Translations under genes and position numbers: made by a program
The notes under the pieces: model-generated
Database searches by the model: none
Told to the model about the DNA's origin: nothing
Seen by the model: the letters and a program-made list of their open reading frames with translations, nothing else
Origin: Pseudonocardia sp. EC080619-01
Lineage (GTDB): Bacteria > Actinomycetota > Actinomycetes > Mycobacteriales > Pseudonocardiaceae
Reading direction: 5' to 3'
NCBI RefSeq assembly: GCF_001420995.1
Contig: NZ_CP012185.1
Span: 682,001-746,000, forward strand
DNA: 64,000 bases
Shown here: one piece after another, positions 34,537 through 42,568 of the stretch
Position numbering within the stretch: position 1 is the first letter of the stretch
Layout of the letters: each line of letters opens with the position of its first letter

Positions 34537-35252
34537 CGGGCGCCCACCGCCTGGGACCGGTACCCGGCGAGCACCTCGTCGCGCAGCGGGTGCCCGCCGG
34601 GCGCGGCGGAGGGTTCCGGGGTCCAGCGCCCGCCGATGCCGCCGGCACCGTCGAGGGCCGCGACGTGCGTGCCGAGGTAGAGGGCCTCGTCGACGTCGTG
34701 GGTGACCAGGACCAGGGTGAGCCCCTCGGACTCGGCGAGCTCGCGCAGCCATACCTGCAGCTCCGCCCGGGTCGCCGGGTCCAGCGCGCCGAACGGCTCG
34801 TCGAGCAGCAGCACGTCGGGGCGGATCGCCATCCCCCGGGCGATCGCCACCCGCTGGGCCTGACCACCCGAGAGCGCCGCGGGCAGGTCGTCGGCGTGCG
34901 CGGACATGCCGAGCCGCTCCAGCAGCGCGCCGGCGTGCCCGGAGTCGTAGCGGCCCCGGTTGGCGCGGTAGCGGCCACCGAGCCCGACGTTGTCCCGCAC
35001 GGTCAGCCACGGCAGCAGCAGCGGTTCCTGGAACACCGTCGCGGTGACGGGGTCGCCCGGCCGCTCGACCGTCCCCGCGTCCGGTTCCTCCAGCCCGGCG
35101 AGCAGCCGCAGCAGCGTCGACTTCCCGCTCCCGGTCGGGCCCAGCACGATCTGCCGGGCGCCCCGGCCGACCTCCAGGTCGACGCCGTCCAGGACGGTCC
35201 GTGGTCCGTAGCGGCGGACGCCGCCGTTCAGCGCAAGCGCGACAGTTCCCAC
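34533..35252 (-). CDS. SsuB/TauB-type ABC ATPase
   Basis: 239 residues. Walker A GPTGSGKST, Q-loop VFQEPLLLPWLTV, signature LSGGQAQRVAIARG and Walker B VLLLDEPFGALD are all visible. The start is taken as the GTG at 35252, which overlaps the end of the acyl-CoA-dehydrogenase-like gene by 25 bases; upstream sequence in this frame is not ABC-like. Confidence 0.88.
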   Translation of the reverse strand: MGTVALALNGGVRRYGPRTVLDGVDLEVGRGARQIVLGPTGSGKSTLLRLLAGLEEPDAGTVERPGDPVTATVFQEPLLLPWLTVRDNVGLGGRYRANRGRYDSGHAGALLERLGMSAHADDLPAALSGGQAQRVAIARGMAIRPDVLLLDEPFGALDPATRAELQVWLRELAESEGLTLVLVTHDVDEALYLGTHVAALDGAGGIGGRWTPEPSAAPGGHPLRDEVLAGYRSQAVGAR

Positions 35253-36253
35253 CGCAGGTGTCCTTCCGTCGGTGCCTGGACAGGGAGGAAGGCGCCCTCG
35301 CGCAGCCGGCGGGCCACGTCGCTCCCGGCCACGTAGCCCGCGCCGCCGCGGACGACGGACTCGATCCGGGTGGCGTCGGTGGCCGTCGTCGCCGCGTCCA
35401 GGCGCAGGCGCAGCAACTCGGCCGGGCCGGCCGCCGAGGGATCGGCGGCCAGGGTGTGCAGGCGCCCGTGGACGTCGGCCGCACGGTCCGCGACGGCCGC
35501 TGCGTCCGGGGCCAGGGGCGCGGACACCCCGGTCGCCGCCTCGACGGCCGCACCGGCCGACCGGGTCGCCAGCCCGCTGCAGAACGCGCTCTGGACCAGC
35601 AGGAACGTCGGCCGGATCGCCCCGACGAAGGCCGGGAGGTCGGTGGCGAGCACCGCCTCGGGAGGGACCCGTACGCCGTCGAGCCGGACCGAGGTGGATC
35701 CGGTGCCGTTCAGGGCGAGCAGGACGGGCCGCGGCGCGCGGTGCACCCCTGCGTCGGCCGTGGAGATCCGCACGACGGCCCGGTCGTCGCCGGGGCCGAG
35801 CCGGACCGGGAGGACGACCACGGCGTCGTCGAACAGGTTCGACGCCCACCGGATCGGTCCGTCGAGGACGAGCCCGCCGTCCGGCGCCGGGGTCGCGACC
35901 ACGGGGACCGGTTCGAGGCCGGCGAGGTCCCGCAGCGCCGGGGCCATCGCGGTGGCCCCGATCGTGGTGCCCCGCCGCACCCCGTCGAGGAGCGTCCCGT
36001 CGGGGCGGGCCGCCCGTGTCAGGTACTCGAACGCCATCCGCTGGGCCCAGGTCGCGAACGCGGAGCTCATGCACTCCCCCGCGATCCGTTCCACCAGTGT
36101 CACCGCGTGCGCGGCGCCGGACCCGGGTGGCGCGAGGAGGTCGGCGTCGCCGAGCCGGCGCAGGCCGGTGCGGACGTCGTCCTCGCCGCGGTCGACCGGC
36201 CCCGCCGCCTCCCGGAACCAGGTGTCGACTCCGGTGTCTGCCACGGCCGTCAC
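35228..36253 (-). CDS. Acyl-CoA-dehydrogenase-fold protein (SfnB/DszC-like)
   Basis: 341 residues from a GTG overlapping the stop of the DUF4242 gene. It is shorter than usual for the fold, lacking part of the N-terminal helical domain. Recognisable parts are LVERIAGECMSSAFATWAQRMAFEYLTR, the beta-domain WASNLFDDAVVVLPV and GTGSTSVRLDGVRVPPE, and a C-terminal helical bundle with RIESVVRGGAGYVAGSDVARRL. In this ABC-transporter operon it probably oxygenates a sulfur compound, but it could also be a non-catalytic relative. Confidence 0.78.
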   Translation of the reverse strand: MTAVADTGVDTWFREAAGPVDRGEDDVRTGLRRLGDADLLAPPGSGAAHAVTLVERIAGECMSSAFATWAQRMAFEYLTRAARPDGTLLDGVRRGTTIGATAMAPALRDLAGLEPVPVVATPAPDGGLVLDGPIRWASNLFDDAVVVLPVRLGPGDDRAVVRISTADAGVHRAPRPVLLALNGTGSTSVRLDGVRVPPEAVLATDLPAFVGAIRPTFLLVQSAFCSGLATRSAGAAVEAATGVSAPLAPDAAAVADRAADVHGRLHTLAADPSAAGPAELLRLRLDAATTATDATRIESVVRGGAGYVAGSDVARRLREGAFLPVQAPTEGHLRWELSRLR

Positions 36254-36786
36254 CGGTCCTCCCCAGCCAGGGTGTGCAGCCGGTCGATCGGGGTGTCGAC
36301 GGCCTTGCGGCCCCGCACGACGTCCTCCTCGCCGGGGGCGTCGTAGAAGCACAGACACTTCGCCATGTCCTCGCGGACGTAGGTGCGCAGGAAGCTGACC
36401 TCGGGGACGTCGGCGTAGCGCGGCGCCTTCGCCTCCTTCCGGGCGAGGTAGGTGTCCATGTCGAGGCCGTCGGGCAGGTCCCACTCGACGAGGTAGCCCG
36501 CACGCGGGCGGGCGGCCTTCAGGGCCCCGAGGTCGGCGCCGACCAGGCGGACCTCGTCCGGCCCCGCGGAGCCGGCGACGCCGGGGAGGCCGTCGAACCG
36601 GCCCGCCAGCACCCCGGCGTCCGGTGCCTCGACGACGGCGAACACGCGGTCGTGCGCACCCGTCACCTGGGACTCGATCAGGGTGCCGCCGGCGGCCGTG
36701 GCGGCCCGGTCGACGGCCGGGAGCAGCGCGTCGACCGCGGGACGACCGGCGGTGGCGGGGACGAACTCGAGCAGGAACAGCGACAT
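36250..36786 (-). CDS. DUF4242 (SCO4226-like, nickel-binding) protein
   Basis: 178 residues with two tandem ferredoxin-like halves. The C-terminal half matches DUF4242: YLVEWDLPDGLDMDTYLARK, VSFLRTYVREDMAKCLCFYDAP and a GEEDVVRGRKAVDTPIDRLHTL tail. The SCO4226 relative from Streptomyces binds nickel. It follows leader peptide 3 and has a GGAGG ribosome site, so it heads the unit that continues through the acyl-CoA-dehydrogenase-like protein and the ABC transporter. Function in sulfur use is unknown. Confidence 0.8.
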   Translation of the reverse strand: MSLFLLEFVPATAGRPAVDALLPAVDRAATAAGGTLIESQVTGAHDRVFAVVEAPDAGVLAGRFDGLPGVAGSAGPDEVRLVGADLGALKAARPRAGYLVEWDLPDGLDMDTYLARKEAKAPRYADVPEVSFLRTYVREDMAKCLCFYDAPGEEDVVRGRKAVDTPIDRLHTLAGEDR

Positions 36787-36966
36787 GACGACCTCCGGAT
36801 CGGCAGGACACGCGCGTGGACGACGGCGCCCGCGGATCCCGCCGTGGCGTGCGGCCGGGAACCGGCGGCAGGACGGCTGCGGGAGCGAGCGCCGCGGACG
36901 GGGCCGACGTCGGACGCGGCGGCAGGGGCGGGCACGCGCCGTTCGGACCGGCGCGAGGCAGGCCGG

Positions 36967-37068
36967 TCAGGCCTGCGGCGAGGAGCCGGGACAGGCGGCC
37001 GCGATGACCCTGAGCAGGTCGACGTGGCGGCGCTTCACCAGCCGGAACGTCCTCACACGACGCACCAT
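36967..37068 (-). CDS. Sulfur leader peptide 3 (RRHVDLLRV...C type)
   Basis: 33-residue ORF with the classic actinobacterial leader core KRRHVDLLRVIAAACPGS. The basic RRHVDL block is followed by a Cys near the end. It lies 180 bases upstream of the DUF4242/ABC unit and divergent from a TetR gene. The ATG sits a few bases from the TetR-type inverted repeat, so transcription of the leader could also be repressed there. Confidence 0.85.
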   Translation of the reverse strand: MVRRVRTFRLVKRRHVDLLRVIAAACPGSSPQA

Positions 37069-37071
37069 AAC

Positions 37072-37104
37072 AGACCGACCGGTCTATCTGTCTACGGTCG
37101 GTCT
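37072..37104. promoter_or_regulatory. TetR-type operator between leader peptide 3 and the TetR gene
   Basis: AGACCGACCG (37072-37081) and CGGTCGGTCT (37095-37104) are perfect 10-bp inverted repeats 13 bases apart, with an inner palindrome GACCGGTC at 37077-37084. The site lies between the divergent starts at 37068 and 37116 and would cover both promoters. Confidence 0.75.
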
Positions 37105-37115
37105 ATGCTGGGTCC

Positions 37116-37685
37116 GTGCCGATCTCCACCGCAGCCGGGCCCGCCGAACGCCTGCTCGACGCGGCCGGGCGGCTCTTCGACCGCGAGGGCATCCGCGCCG
37201 TGGGCATCGACCGGGTCATCGCCGAGGCCGGTGTCGCGCGGGCCAGCCTCTACCAGCATTTCGGGTCGAAGGACGCCCTGGTCACCGCCTACCTCGGGCG
37301 CGCCGACCACGCCGACGCCGAGCGCTACCGGCGGGCCGTGCGCGGCCTCGCCGACGACCCGGCGGCCCGCATCGGCGCCGCGTTCGACGTCGCCGCCTCG
37401 ACCGCGCGCCGGCGGGACTACCGCGGCTGCCGCTACCTCAACGCCGCCACCGAGTTCCCGGAACCCGGCTCGCCGGTCGCCGGCGTGGTCGCCGGTCACC
37501 GGGCACGCCAGCGCGCCGCCTTCCGTGAGGCGCTCGTCCAGCTCGGACATCCGGACCCGGACGAGACGGCGGCCCGGATCCAGCTCGTCTACGACGGGGG
37601 CCTCGCCGGGTCCAAGGCGGAGCGCGGTGTCGACCCGATCCGGCGCGCCGCCGCGCTCGCCGCAGCACTGGCCGACCCGTCCTGA
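37116..37685 (+). CDS. TetR-family transcriptional regulator
   Basis: 189 residues from a GTG. The N-terminal TetR helix-turn-helix is clear: RLLDAAGRLFDREGIRAVGI, then VIAEAGVARASLYQHFGSKDALV. The C-terminal ligand domain has RDYRGCRYLNAATEFP, the pattern of the YxAF/AcnR-type subgroup. It is divergent from leader peptide 3 across a strong dyad, implying autoregulation and control of the leftward sulfur unit. Confidence 0.9.
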   Translation: MPISTAAGPAERLLDAAGRLFDREGIRAVGIDRVIAEAGVARASLYQHFGSKDALVTAYLGRADHADAERYRRAVRGLADDPAARIGAAFDVAASTARRRDYRGCRYLNAATEFPEPGSPVAGVVAGHRARQRAAFREALVQLGHPDPDETAARIQLVYDGGLAGSKAERGVDPIRRAAALAAALADPS

Positions 37686-37699
37686 CCCCGGCGGCCGCA

Positions 37700-37732
37700 C
37701 CGTGCCCGGTGCCGCAGCGACACCGGGCACGG
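37700..37732. terminator. Bidirectional terminator between convergent TetR and ABC genes
   Basis: CCGTGCCCGGTG (37700-37711) and CACCGGGCACGG (37721-37732) form a perfect 12-bp stem with a 9-base loop, placed between the ends of two convergent genes. There is no clear T-run, which is common for high-GC actinobacterial terminators. Confidence 0.8.
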
Positions 37733-37741
37733 CGGACGGGA

Positions 37742-38551
37742 TCAGGCCGCCGCCTCCTTCACCGCCGCGCCGACCCGCGCCCGCAGCTCGGCGAACTCCG
37801 GGGACCCGCGGAGGCCCTCGGCGTCGACGCCGGAGCGGGGCAGGTCGATCCGAAGGTCCAGCGCGACCGTCCCCGGACGGGCGGTCAGCACGACCACGCG
37901 GGAGCCGAGGAACACCGCCTCGTCCGCGGAGTGCGTGACGAACACGCTGGTCCGGCCGGTCTCGTGGCTGACCCGGCGCAGGTCGTCCTGCAACCGCTCG
38001 CGGGTGAGCGCGTCGAGCGCCCCGAACGGCTCGTCGAGGAGCAGCAGGTCCCGGTCCGCGGCCAGCGCCCTGGCGATCGCGACCCGCTGCTGCTGGCCGC
38101 CGGAGATCTCCCAGATCCGCCGGTCGGCGACACCGGAGAGCCCGACCCGCTCCAGCAACCCGTCCCGGGCGACGGCCCGGTCGGCGGGACCGACGCCCGC
38201 GTAGCGAAGGGCCAGGTCGATGTTGCCCCCGACCGTGCGCCACGGGAACAGCCGCGGCTGCTGGAACACCACGCCGGCCCCGACACCCGGCTCGGGATCC
38301 CGACCGGCGACGCTCAAGCCGCCCTCGGCGGGCCGCTCGAACCCGGCGACCAGACGCAGCAGGGTGGACTTGCCGCAGCCGGACGCCCCGACCAGCACGA
38401 GGAACTCCCCCGGCACGACGGTGAGGTCGAGCGGGCCCAGCGCCTGCACCCGCTCCCGGCGGCCCGGATAGGAGTGCCCCAGCCCGCGCGCCGCGATGGC
38501 GGGCGTCCCGGCGACCGCCCCGGTCGTGGTGTCAGCCTGCGGCGAGGACAT
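37742..38551 (-). CDS. SsuB/TauB-type ABC ATPase
   Basis: 269 residues. Walker A GASGCGKST, Q-loop VFQQPRLFPWRTV, signature ISGGQQQRVAIARAL and Walker B LLLLDEPFGALD. It overlaps the end of the binding-protein gene by 20 bases and closes the permease-binding protein-ATPase unit. Confidence 0.92.
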   Translation of the reverse strand: MSSPQADTTTGAVAGTPAIAARGLGHSYPGRRERVQALGPLDLTVVPGEFLVLVGASGCGKSTLLRLVAGFERPAEGGLSVAGRDPEPGVGAGVVFQQPRLFPWRTVGGNIDLALRYAGVGPADRAVARDGLLERVGLSGVADRRIWEISGGQQQRVAIARALAADRDLLLLDEPFGALDALTRERLQDDLRRVSHETGRTSVFVTHSADEAVFLGSRVVVLTARPGTVALDLRIDLPRSGVDAEGLRGSPEFAELRARVGAAVKEAAA

Positions 38552-39572
38552 CCGGGAGCCCCTTCGTGTAGATCGCGTCCTGGAACGTCGCCAGATCCGG
38601 TGCGGCCGGGATCTGCTTCTGCTCGGCGAGGAACTGCGCCGCGCTCTGCAGGTTCTGGGCGAGGTTCCCCGGCTGCCCGTCGACGCCCAGCCACTCGGCG
38701 GAGGTGAGCTCCTGCTCGGACAGGAACACCCCCTGCTCCAGCTGGGACGCGGCGTCCTGCGGGGTGGTGCCGATCTCGGCCGCGACCGCCTGCGCGGCGG
38801 CCTGCGGGTCGGCGCGGACGGTCTCCAGCGCCCGGGCCTCGACCTGGCGCCAGGCGTCGACGACGTCCGGGTGCTGCTCGGCGAACGGCCGGGACACCAC
38901 GCCGAGGTCGAGCGTCGGCTTGCCCGCGGTGGCGAGCTCGCGGCTGGTGACCAGTGTCGTGCCCGTCTTCCGCAGCTCGTCGAGGGTCGGCAGCCAGGTG
39001 TAGACGGCGTCGACGTCGCCGCGCTCCCACGCGGCCAGCGCGGCCTGCGGCTGCAGATCGACCAGCCCCACGTCGGAGGGCGTCAGACCGCCCCGCTCCA
39101 GAGCGGCGAGCAGGCTGTAGTGCGAGGTGGAGGCGAACGCGGTGGCGACCCGCTTGCCGCGCAGTCCCGCGACGTCGGTGACGCCGGTGCCGTTGCGGGC
39201 CACGAGGGCCTCGTTGTCGCCGGCGACGTCGAGCACGAACGCGACCTGGTACGGGATGTCCAGCGGTGCGGACAGGCCGCGCGCGACCGGGCTGGAGCCG
39301 ATCGCGCCGAAGTCGAGCTCCCCGGCGACGAAGGCGGTGTTGATGTCCGCCCCGGAGTCGAACTTCGTCCACTGCACGTTCCAGTCCGGGAGTGCCTCCT
39401 CCAGCCAGCGGTTGTGCTTCGCGACGAGGTCACCGCTGGGGAAGCTCTGGTAGGCGATACGGATGGTCGGCTTCCCCGCCTCCTGCCCGGCGGGGCCGAT
39501 GGCGCACGCGGACAGGGACAGCAACGCGACCAGCGCGGTGGCGATCGCCGCCACGGTCGGACGGATCCTCAT
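38532..39572 (-). CDS. TauA-like ABC substrate-binding lipoprotein
   Basis: 346 residues. The signal peptide ends in the lipobox LSLSAC. The mature part shows TIRIAYQSFPSGDLVAKHN, FDSGADINTAFVAGELDFGAIGSSPVARGL and VDAVYTWLPTLDEL, the arrangement of taurine-type TauA proteins with the sulfonate pocket in the GxxDFGxxGSSP segment. ATG overlaps the permease stop. Confidence 0.9.
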   Translation of the reverse strand: MRIRPTVAAIATALVALLSLSACAIGPAGQEAGKPTIRIAYQSFPSGDLVAKHNRWLEEALPDWNVQWTKFDSGADINTAFVAGELDFGAIGSSPVARGLSAPLDIPYQVAFVLDVAGDNEALVARNGTGVTDVAGLRGKRVATAFASTSHYSLLAALERGGLTPSDVGLVDLQPQAALAAWERGDVDAVYTWLPTLDELRKTGTTLVTSRELATAGKPTLDLGVVSRPFAEQHPDVVDAWRQVEARALETVRADPQAAAQAVAAEIGTTPQDAASQLEQGVFLSEQELTSAEWLGVDGQPGNLAQNLQSAAQFLAEQKQIPAAPDLATFQDAIYTKGLPDVLAAG

Positions 39573-40414
39573 GCTCGTCCCCTCCACGGAACGGTGCGGC
39601 GCTCGACGGCGCGCAGCAGCGCGTCGATCACCAGGCCGGAGATGCCGATCGCGAAGATGCCCACGAGCACGACCGGGGTGTTGTTGTAGTTGCTGGCGTC
39701 CTTGACCATCCCGCCGATCCCGGGGATGCCGTTGAACAACTCGGCCGCGACGACCGAGGAGTAGGCGATGCCGACCGCGAGCCGGATGCCGGTGAAGGTC
39801 TCCGGCAGCGCGGCCGGGACGATCACGTCCCGCACGACCTGGCCGCGGGTGGCCCCGAGTGCGCGGGCGGCCTCGATCAGCCCCAGCGGGGCGGCGGCGA
39901 CCGCGGCCGTCGTGGCGACGGCGGCGGGCGGGAACGCGGCCAGCGCCAGCAGCGTGACCTTCGGGGCCTCGTCGATGCCCAGCCAGATCACGAGCAGGAA
40001 GAAGTACGCGAGCGGCGGCAGCGCCCGCAGGAACGTCAGCCACGGCTCCAGCACCCGCCGGACCCAGCCGACCGTGCCCATGAGCAACCCGACCAGCACC
40101 CCCGCGACCACACCGAGGACGACGCCGCCGAGCACCCGGCGCAGCGTCATGTAGAGGTGCTCCCAGAGCAGGTAGCCCTGGTAGCCGCGGACGCCGTCGT
40201 GGACGGTCGAGACCTCCACCAGCGACCGCCACACGGTCGACGGGTACGGCACGAAGGTCTCGTTCCAGATCCCGCTCGCGGCGGCGACCTGCCAGACGAC
40301 GAGGAAGACGAGCAGGGACAGCACGGGCAGCAACGCCGTGCGGGGATCGGACCGGGGACGCGCGCGGCGCCGGCCCGGTGGTGCGGCACGTGCCGCGTCG
40401 GCGGGTACGGACAT
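39569..40414 (-). CDS. TauC-like ABC permease
   Basis: 281 residues, about six membrane segments and the EAA-type loop IEAARALGATRGQVVRDVIVPAALPETFTG. NGIPGIGGMVKDASNYNNTPVVL near the C-terminus is typical of TauC. First structural gene of the leftward taurine-type unit, preceded by leader peptide 4. Confidence 0.92.
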   Translation of the reverse strand: MSVPADAARAAPPGRRRARPRSDPRTALLPVLSLLVFLVVWQVAAASGIWNETFVPYPSTVWRSLVEVSTVHDGVRGYQGYLLWEHLYMTLRRVLGGVVLGVVAGVLVGLLMGTVGWVRRVLEPWLTFLRALPPLAYFFLLVIWLGIDEAPKVTLLALAAFPPAAVATTAAVAAAPLGLIEAARALGATRGQVVRDVIVPAALPETFTGIRLAVGIAYSSVVAAELFNGIPGIGGMVKDASNYNNTPVVLVGIFAIGISGLVIDALLRAVERRTVPWRGRA

Positions 40415-40627
40415 GGGTGGAGGGCCTCTCGACGGCACGGGCGGGCCGCGTCGGCACCGGTGCGGACCGGCGCCGACGGGTTCGGCGGGGACGGCGTGCG
40501 GACACGCCGGGTCGCGCGGTCGAGGGCTCGCACAGGAGGGCTCGCCGGTCACACCGGGGCTGGCCTCACGGCCGGGGGCCCGCGACGACGGCGGGGGCCC
40601 GGCACCCGTCGGGTGGGAGGCGGAGGA

Positions 40628-40699
40628 TCAGCGACAGCCGACCGTGCACAGACGGCACAGATCCAGCGTGATCCGCCGGGTCAGGCACGTGTGTGGCAC
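40628..40699 (-). CDS. Sulfur leader peptide 4 (LTRRITLDLCRLC...C type)
   Basis: 23-residue ORF from a GTG, ending CLTRRITLDLCRLCTVGCR. It has the RR-x-x-x-DL-x-R core of the class and four Cys in all. It lies about 210 bases upstream of the taurine-type unit. Its GTG is at the expected transcription start of the promoter at 40706-40734, so it would be read from a leaderless transcript. Start uncertain by a few codons. Confidence 0.75.
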   Translation of the reverse strand: MPHTCLTRRITLDLCRLCTVGCR

Positions 40700-40705
40700 G
40701 GATGA

Positions 40706-40742
40706 AGAATGGCCGGGACCTCCCGTCCTGACAAGGTCCCGG
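40706..40742 (-). promoter_or_regulatory. Promoter with overlapping dyad for leader peptide 4
   Basis: On the minus strand, -35 TTGTCA (40734-40729) and -10 CATTCT (40711-40706) are 17 bases apart and point at the leader GTG. A perfect 9-bp inverted repeat, CCGGGACCT (40713-40721) and AGGTCCCGG (40734-40742), 12 bases apart, spans the -35 box and the spacer, the position of a repressor site. Confidence 0.55.
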
Positions 40743-40894
40743 ACTGTCGTGATCCTTACGCGCCGGACCCGTAACGCCCCGGGCGGGTACGGGCCAGGGC
40801 GGGCGACGACGTTCGGCAACCATGCACCGGACACCATTCCTTCCCACATCGCGGGAGCGTGTCCGCGGAATCGTACGGACAGCACCACCGCCAT

Positions 40895-40913
40895 TGTCCG
40901 GAATACCCGGACA
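40895..40913. promoter_or_regulatory. 19-bp palindrome upstream of the DmoA-like gene
   Basis: TGTCCGG and CCGGACA are perfect 7-bp arms around AATAC, 27 bases before the -35 box of the rightward promoter. Candidate activator or repressor site for the 41030 gene. Confidence 0.5.
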
Positions 40914-40939
40914 GTGGGACGCGCGAGGCTTCGCTCTCA

Positions 40940-40969
40940 TTGACACCGGAACCGGCACATTCCTAGTGT
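40940..40969 (+). promoter_or_regulatory. Promoter of the DmoA-like gene
   Basis: A consensus -35 TTGACA (40940-40945) is followed after 18 bases by TAGTGT (40964-40969). The 330-base gap 40700-41029 otherwise holds the divergent leader-4 promoter; no leader peptide was recognised on the plus strand here. Confidence 0.5.
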
Positions 40970-41029
40970 CGCCGGTACGGAAACCGACCGGCGCCCATAA
41001 CCATCCCGACGATCTGCGCCTAGGACATC

Positions 41030-42397
41030 GTGCCCGGAATACTCCACTTCAACGGCTTCGAGATGAACACGCCGAGCCACATGAATCACGGCATGTGGGT
41101 CCACCCGGACAACAACCGGCACCGTTACACCGATATCGACTACTGGACCGGGACCGCACGACTGCTGGAACGCGGCCTGTTCGACGCGCTGTTCCTCGCC
41201 GACGTCGTCGGCACCTACGACGTCTACGGCAGCAGCCGCGACGCCGCCCTCGAACGGGGCGTCCAGTCCCCCAACAACGATCCGTTCCTGCTCGTACCGG
41301 CGATGGCGGCGGTGACCCGCGACCTGGGTTTCGCGGTCACCTTCACGACCACCTACGAGCCGCCGTTCGGCAACGCCCGGCGCTTCTCCACCCTCGACCA
41401 CCTCACCCGCGGCCGGGTCGCCTGGAACGTCGTGACCGGCTACCTCCCGGACGCCGCACGGAACTACGGTCTCGATGCCGCCGTCGGCCACGATGACCGC
41501 TACGAGCGCGCCGAGGAGTTCCTGGAGGTCTCCTACAAGCTCTGGGAGGGCTCCTGGGACGACGACGCGGTGGTGCGGGACCGGGCACGGCGCCGCTACA
41601 GCGATCCGGCGAAGGTGCACGAGGTGGGCCACCGCGGCGCCCACTTCACCGTCGACGGCCCGCACCTGTCCGAGCCGTCCCCCCAGCGGACCCCGGTGAT
41701 CTACCAGGCGGGGTCCTCGGACCGGGGCCGCGACTTCGCCGCCCGGCACGCCGAGGCGATGTTCGTCGGGGCCCGTACCGAGGACGAGGCCCACTCGGTG
41801 GTCGCGTCGACCCGCGAGCTCGCCGTCGCCCACGGTCGTACGCCGGACGACATCCGGTTCCTGACCGGGCTGAACGTGATCGTCGCCGAGACCGACGCCG
41901 CGGCACGGGCGAAGCTCGAAGACTTCCTGCGCTACCGCGACACCGTCGGCTACCTGGTCCACTTCGGTGGCGGGACGGGCGTCGACCTGGCCGCGCACGG
42001 CGCCGAACAGCTCCTCGGCTTCCGGGCGCGCGGACACATCGAGTCCAACGAGCGCTCGTTCGCCGACAAGCGGGCTCGCGAGGTAGTCGACTTCTACGAC
42101 GACCCGACCGCGGACCCGTTCCTGGTCGTCGGCTCACCGACCCGGGTGGCCGACCGCATCGAGGAACTCGCGGACTCGATCGGTCTCGACGGGTTCAACC
42201 TGATCCAGTACCTGTCCCCGGGCACCTTCGCCGACTTCGTCGAGCTGGTCGTGCCCGAGCTGCAGCGCAGAGGCCGCTACCGCACCTCCTACGAAGAGGG
42301 CGAGACGCTGCGCGAGCGCCTGCTCGGAGCCGGTCCACGGCTGTCCCCGCACCATCCCGGCGCGGGGTTCCGCCGCGACGCCGTGACCGGCCGGTGA
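41030..42397 (+). CDS. DmoA-like LLM flavin monooxygenase (dimethyl-sulfide-type)
   Basis: 455 residues from a GTG. It follows the dimethyl sulfide monooxygenase DmoA pattern: FNGFEMNTPSHMNHGMWVHP, then DYWTGTARLLERGLFDALFL and ADVVGTYDVYGSS, NNDPFLLVPAMAAVTRDLGF, STLDHLTRGRVAWNVVTGYL and EPSPQRTPVIYQAGSS. DmoA splits dimethyl sulfide to methanethiol and formaldehyde with FMNH2. DszA-like sulfone monooxygenases share this fold, so the substrate is open. It is followed by an SfnB-like gene, a pairing known in sulfone use. Confidence 0.88.
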   Translation: MPGILHFNGFEMNTPSHMNHGMWVHPDNNRHRYTDIDYWTGTARLLERGLFDALFLADVVGTYDVYGSSRDAALERGVQSPNNDPFLLVPAMAAVTRDLGFAVTFTTTYEPPFGNARRFSTLDHLTRGRVAWNVVTGYLPDAARNYGLDAAVGHDDRYERAEEFLEVSYKLWEGSWDDDAVVRDRARRRYSDPAKVHEVGHRGAHFTVDGPHLSEPSPQRTPVIYQAGSSDRGRDFAARHAEAMFVGARTEDEAHSVVASTRELAVAHGRTPDDIRFLTGLNVIVAETDAAARAKLEDFLRYRDTVGYLVHFGGGTGVDLAAHGAEQLLGFRARGHIESNERSFADKRAREVVDFYDDPTADPFLVVGSPTRVADRIEELADSIGLDGFNLIQYLSPGTFADFVELVVPELQRRGRYRTSYEEGETLRERLLGAGPRLSPHHPGAGFRRDAVTGR

Positions 42398-42568
42398 CCC
42401 GGTACGGGACGACCCCCGTCCGACTGCCGGCGGCGGGTGCGCGATGTCGGCGGCCGGCGTCGGACCCGAACCGACGGTGCGGGTCCGACTCGGCGACCGC
42501 ACCCCACAGTCCCCGCACCCCGCGCTGACGGTCCCGTCGTCGCGCGCCGCGACCCCGAGGAGCCCACC

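Noticed and set aside
40700..41029. A leader peptide on the plus strand before the DmoA-like gene
   Set aside because: A stretch with LTRRTRN and a later Cys exists, but the spacing and position relative to a stop codon do not fit the class.
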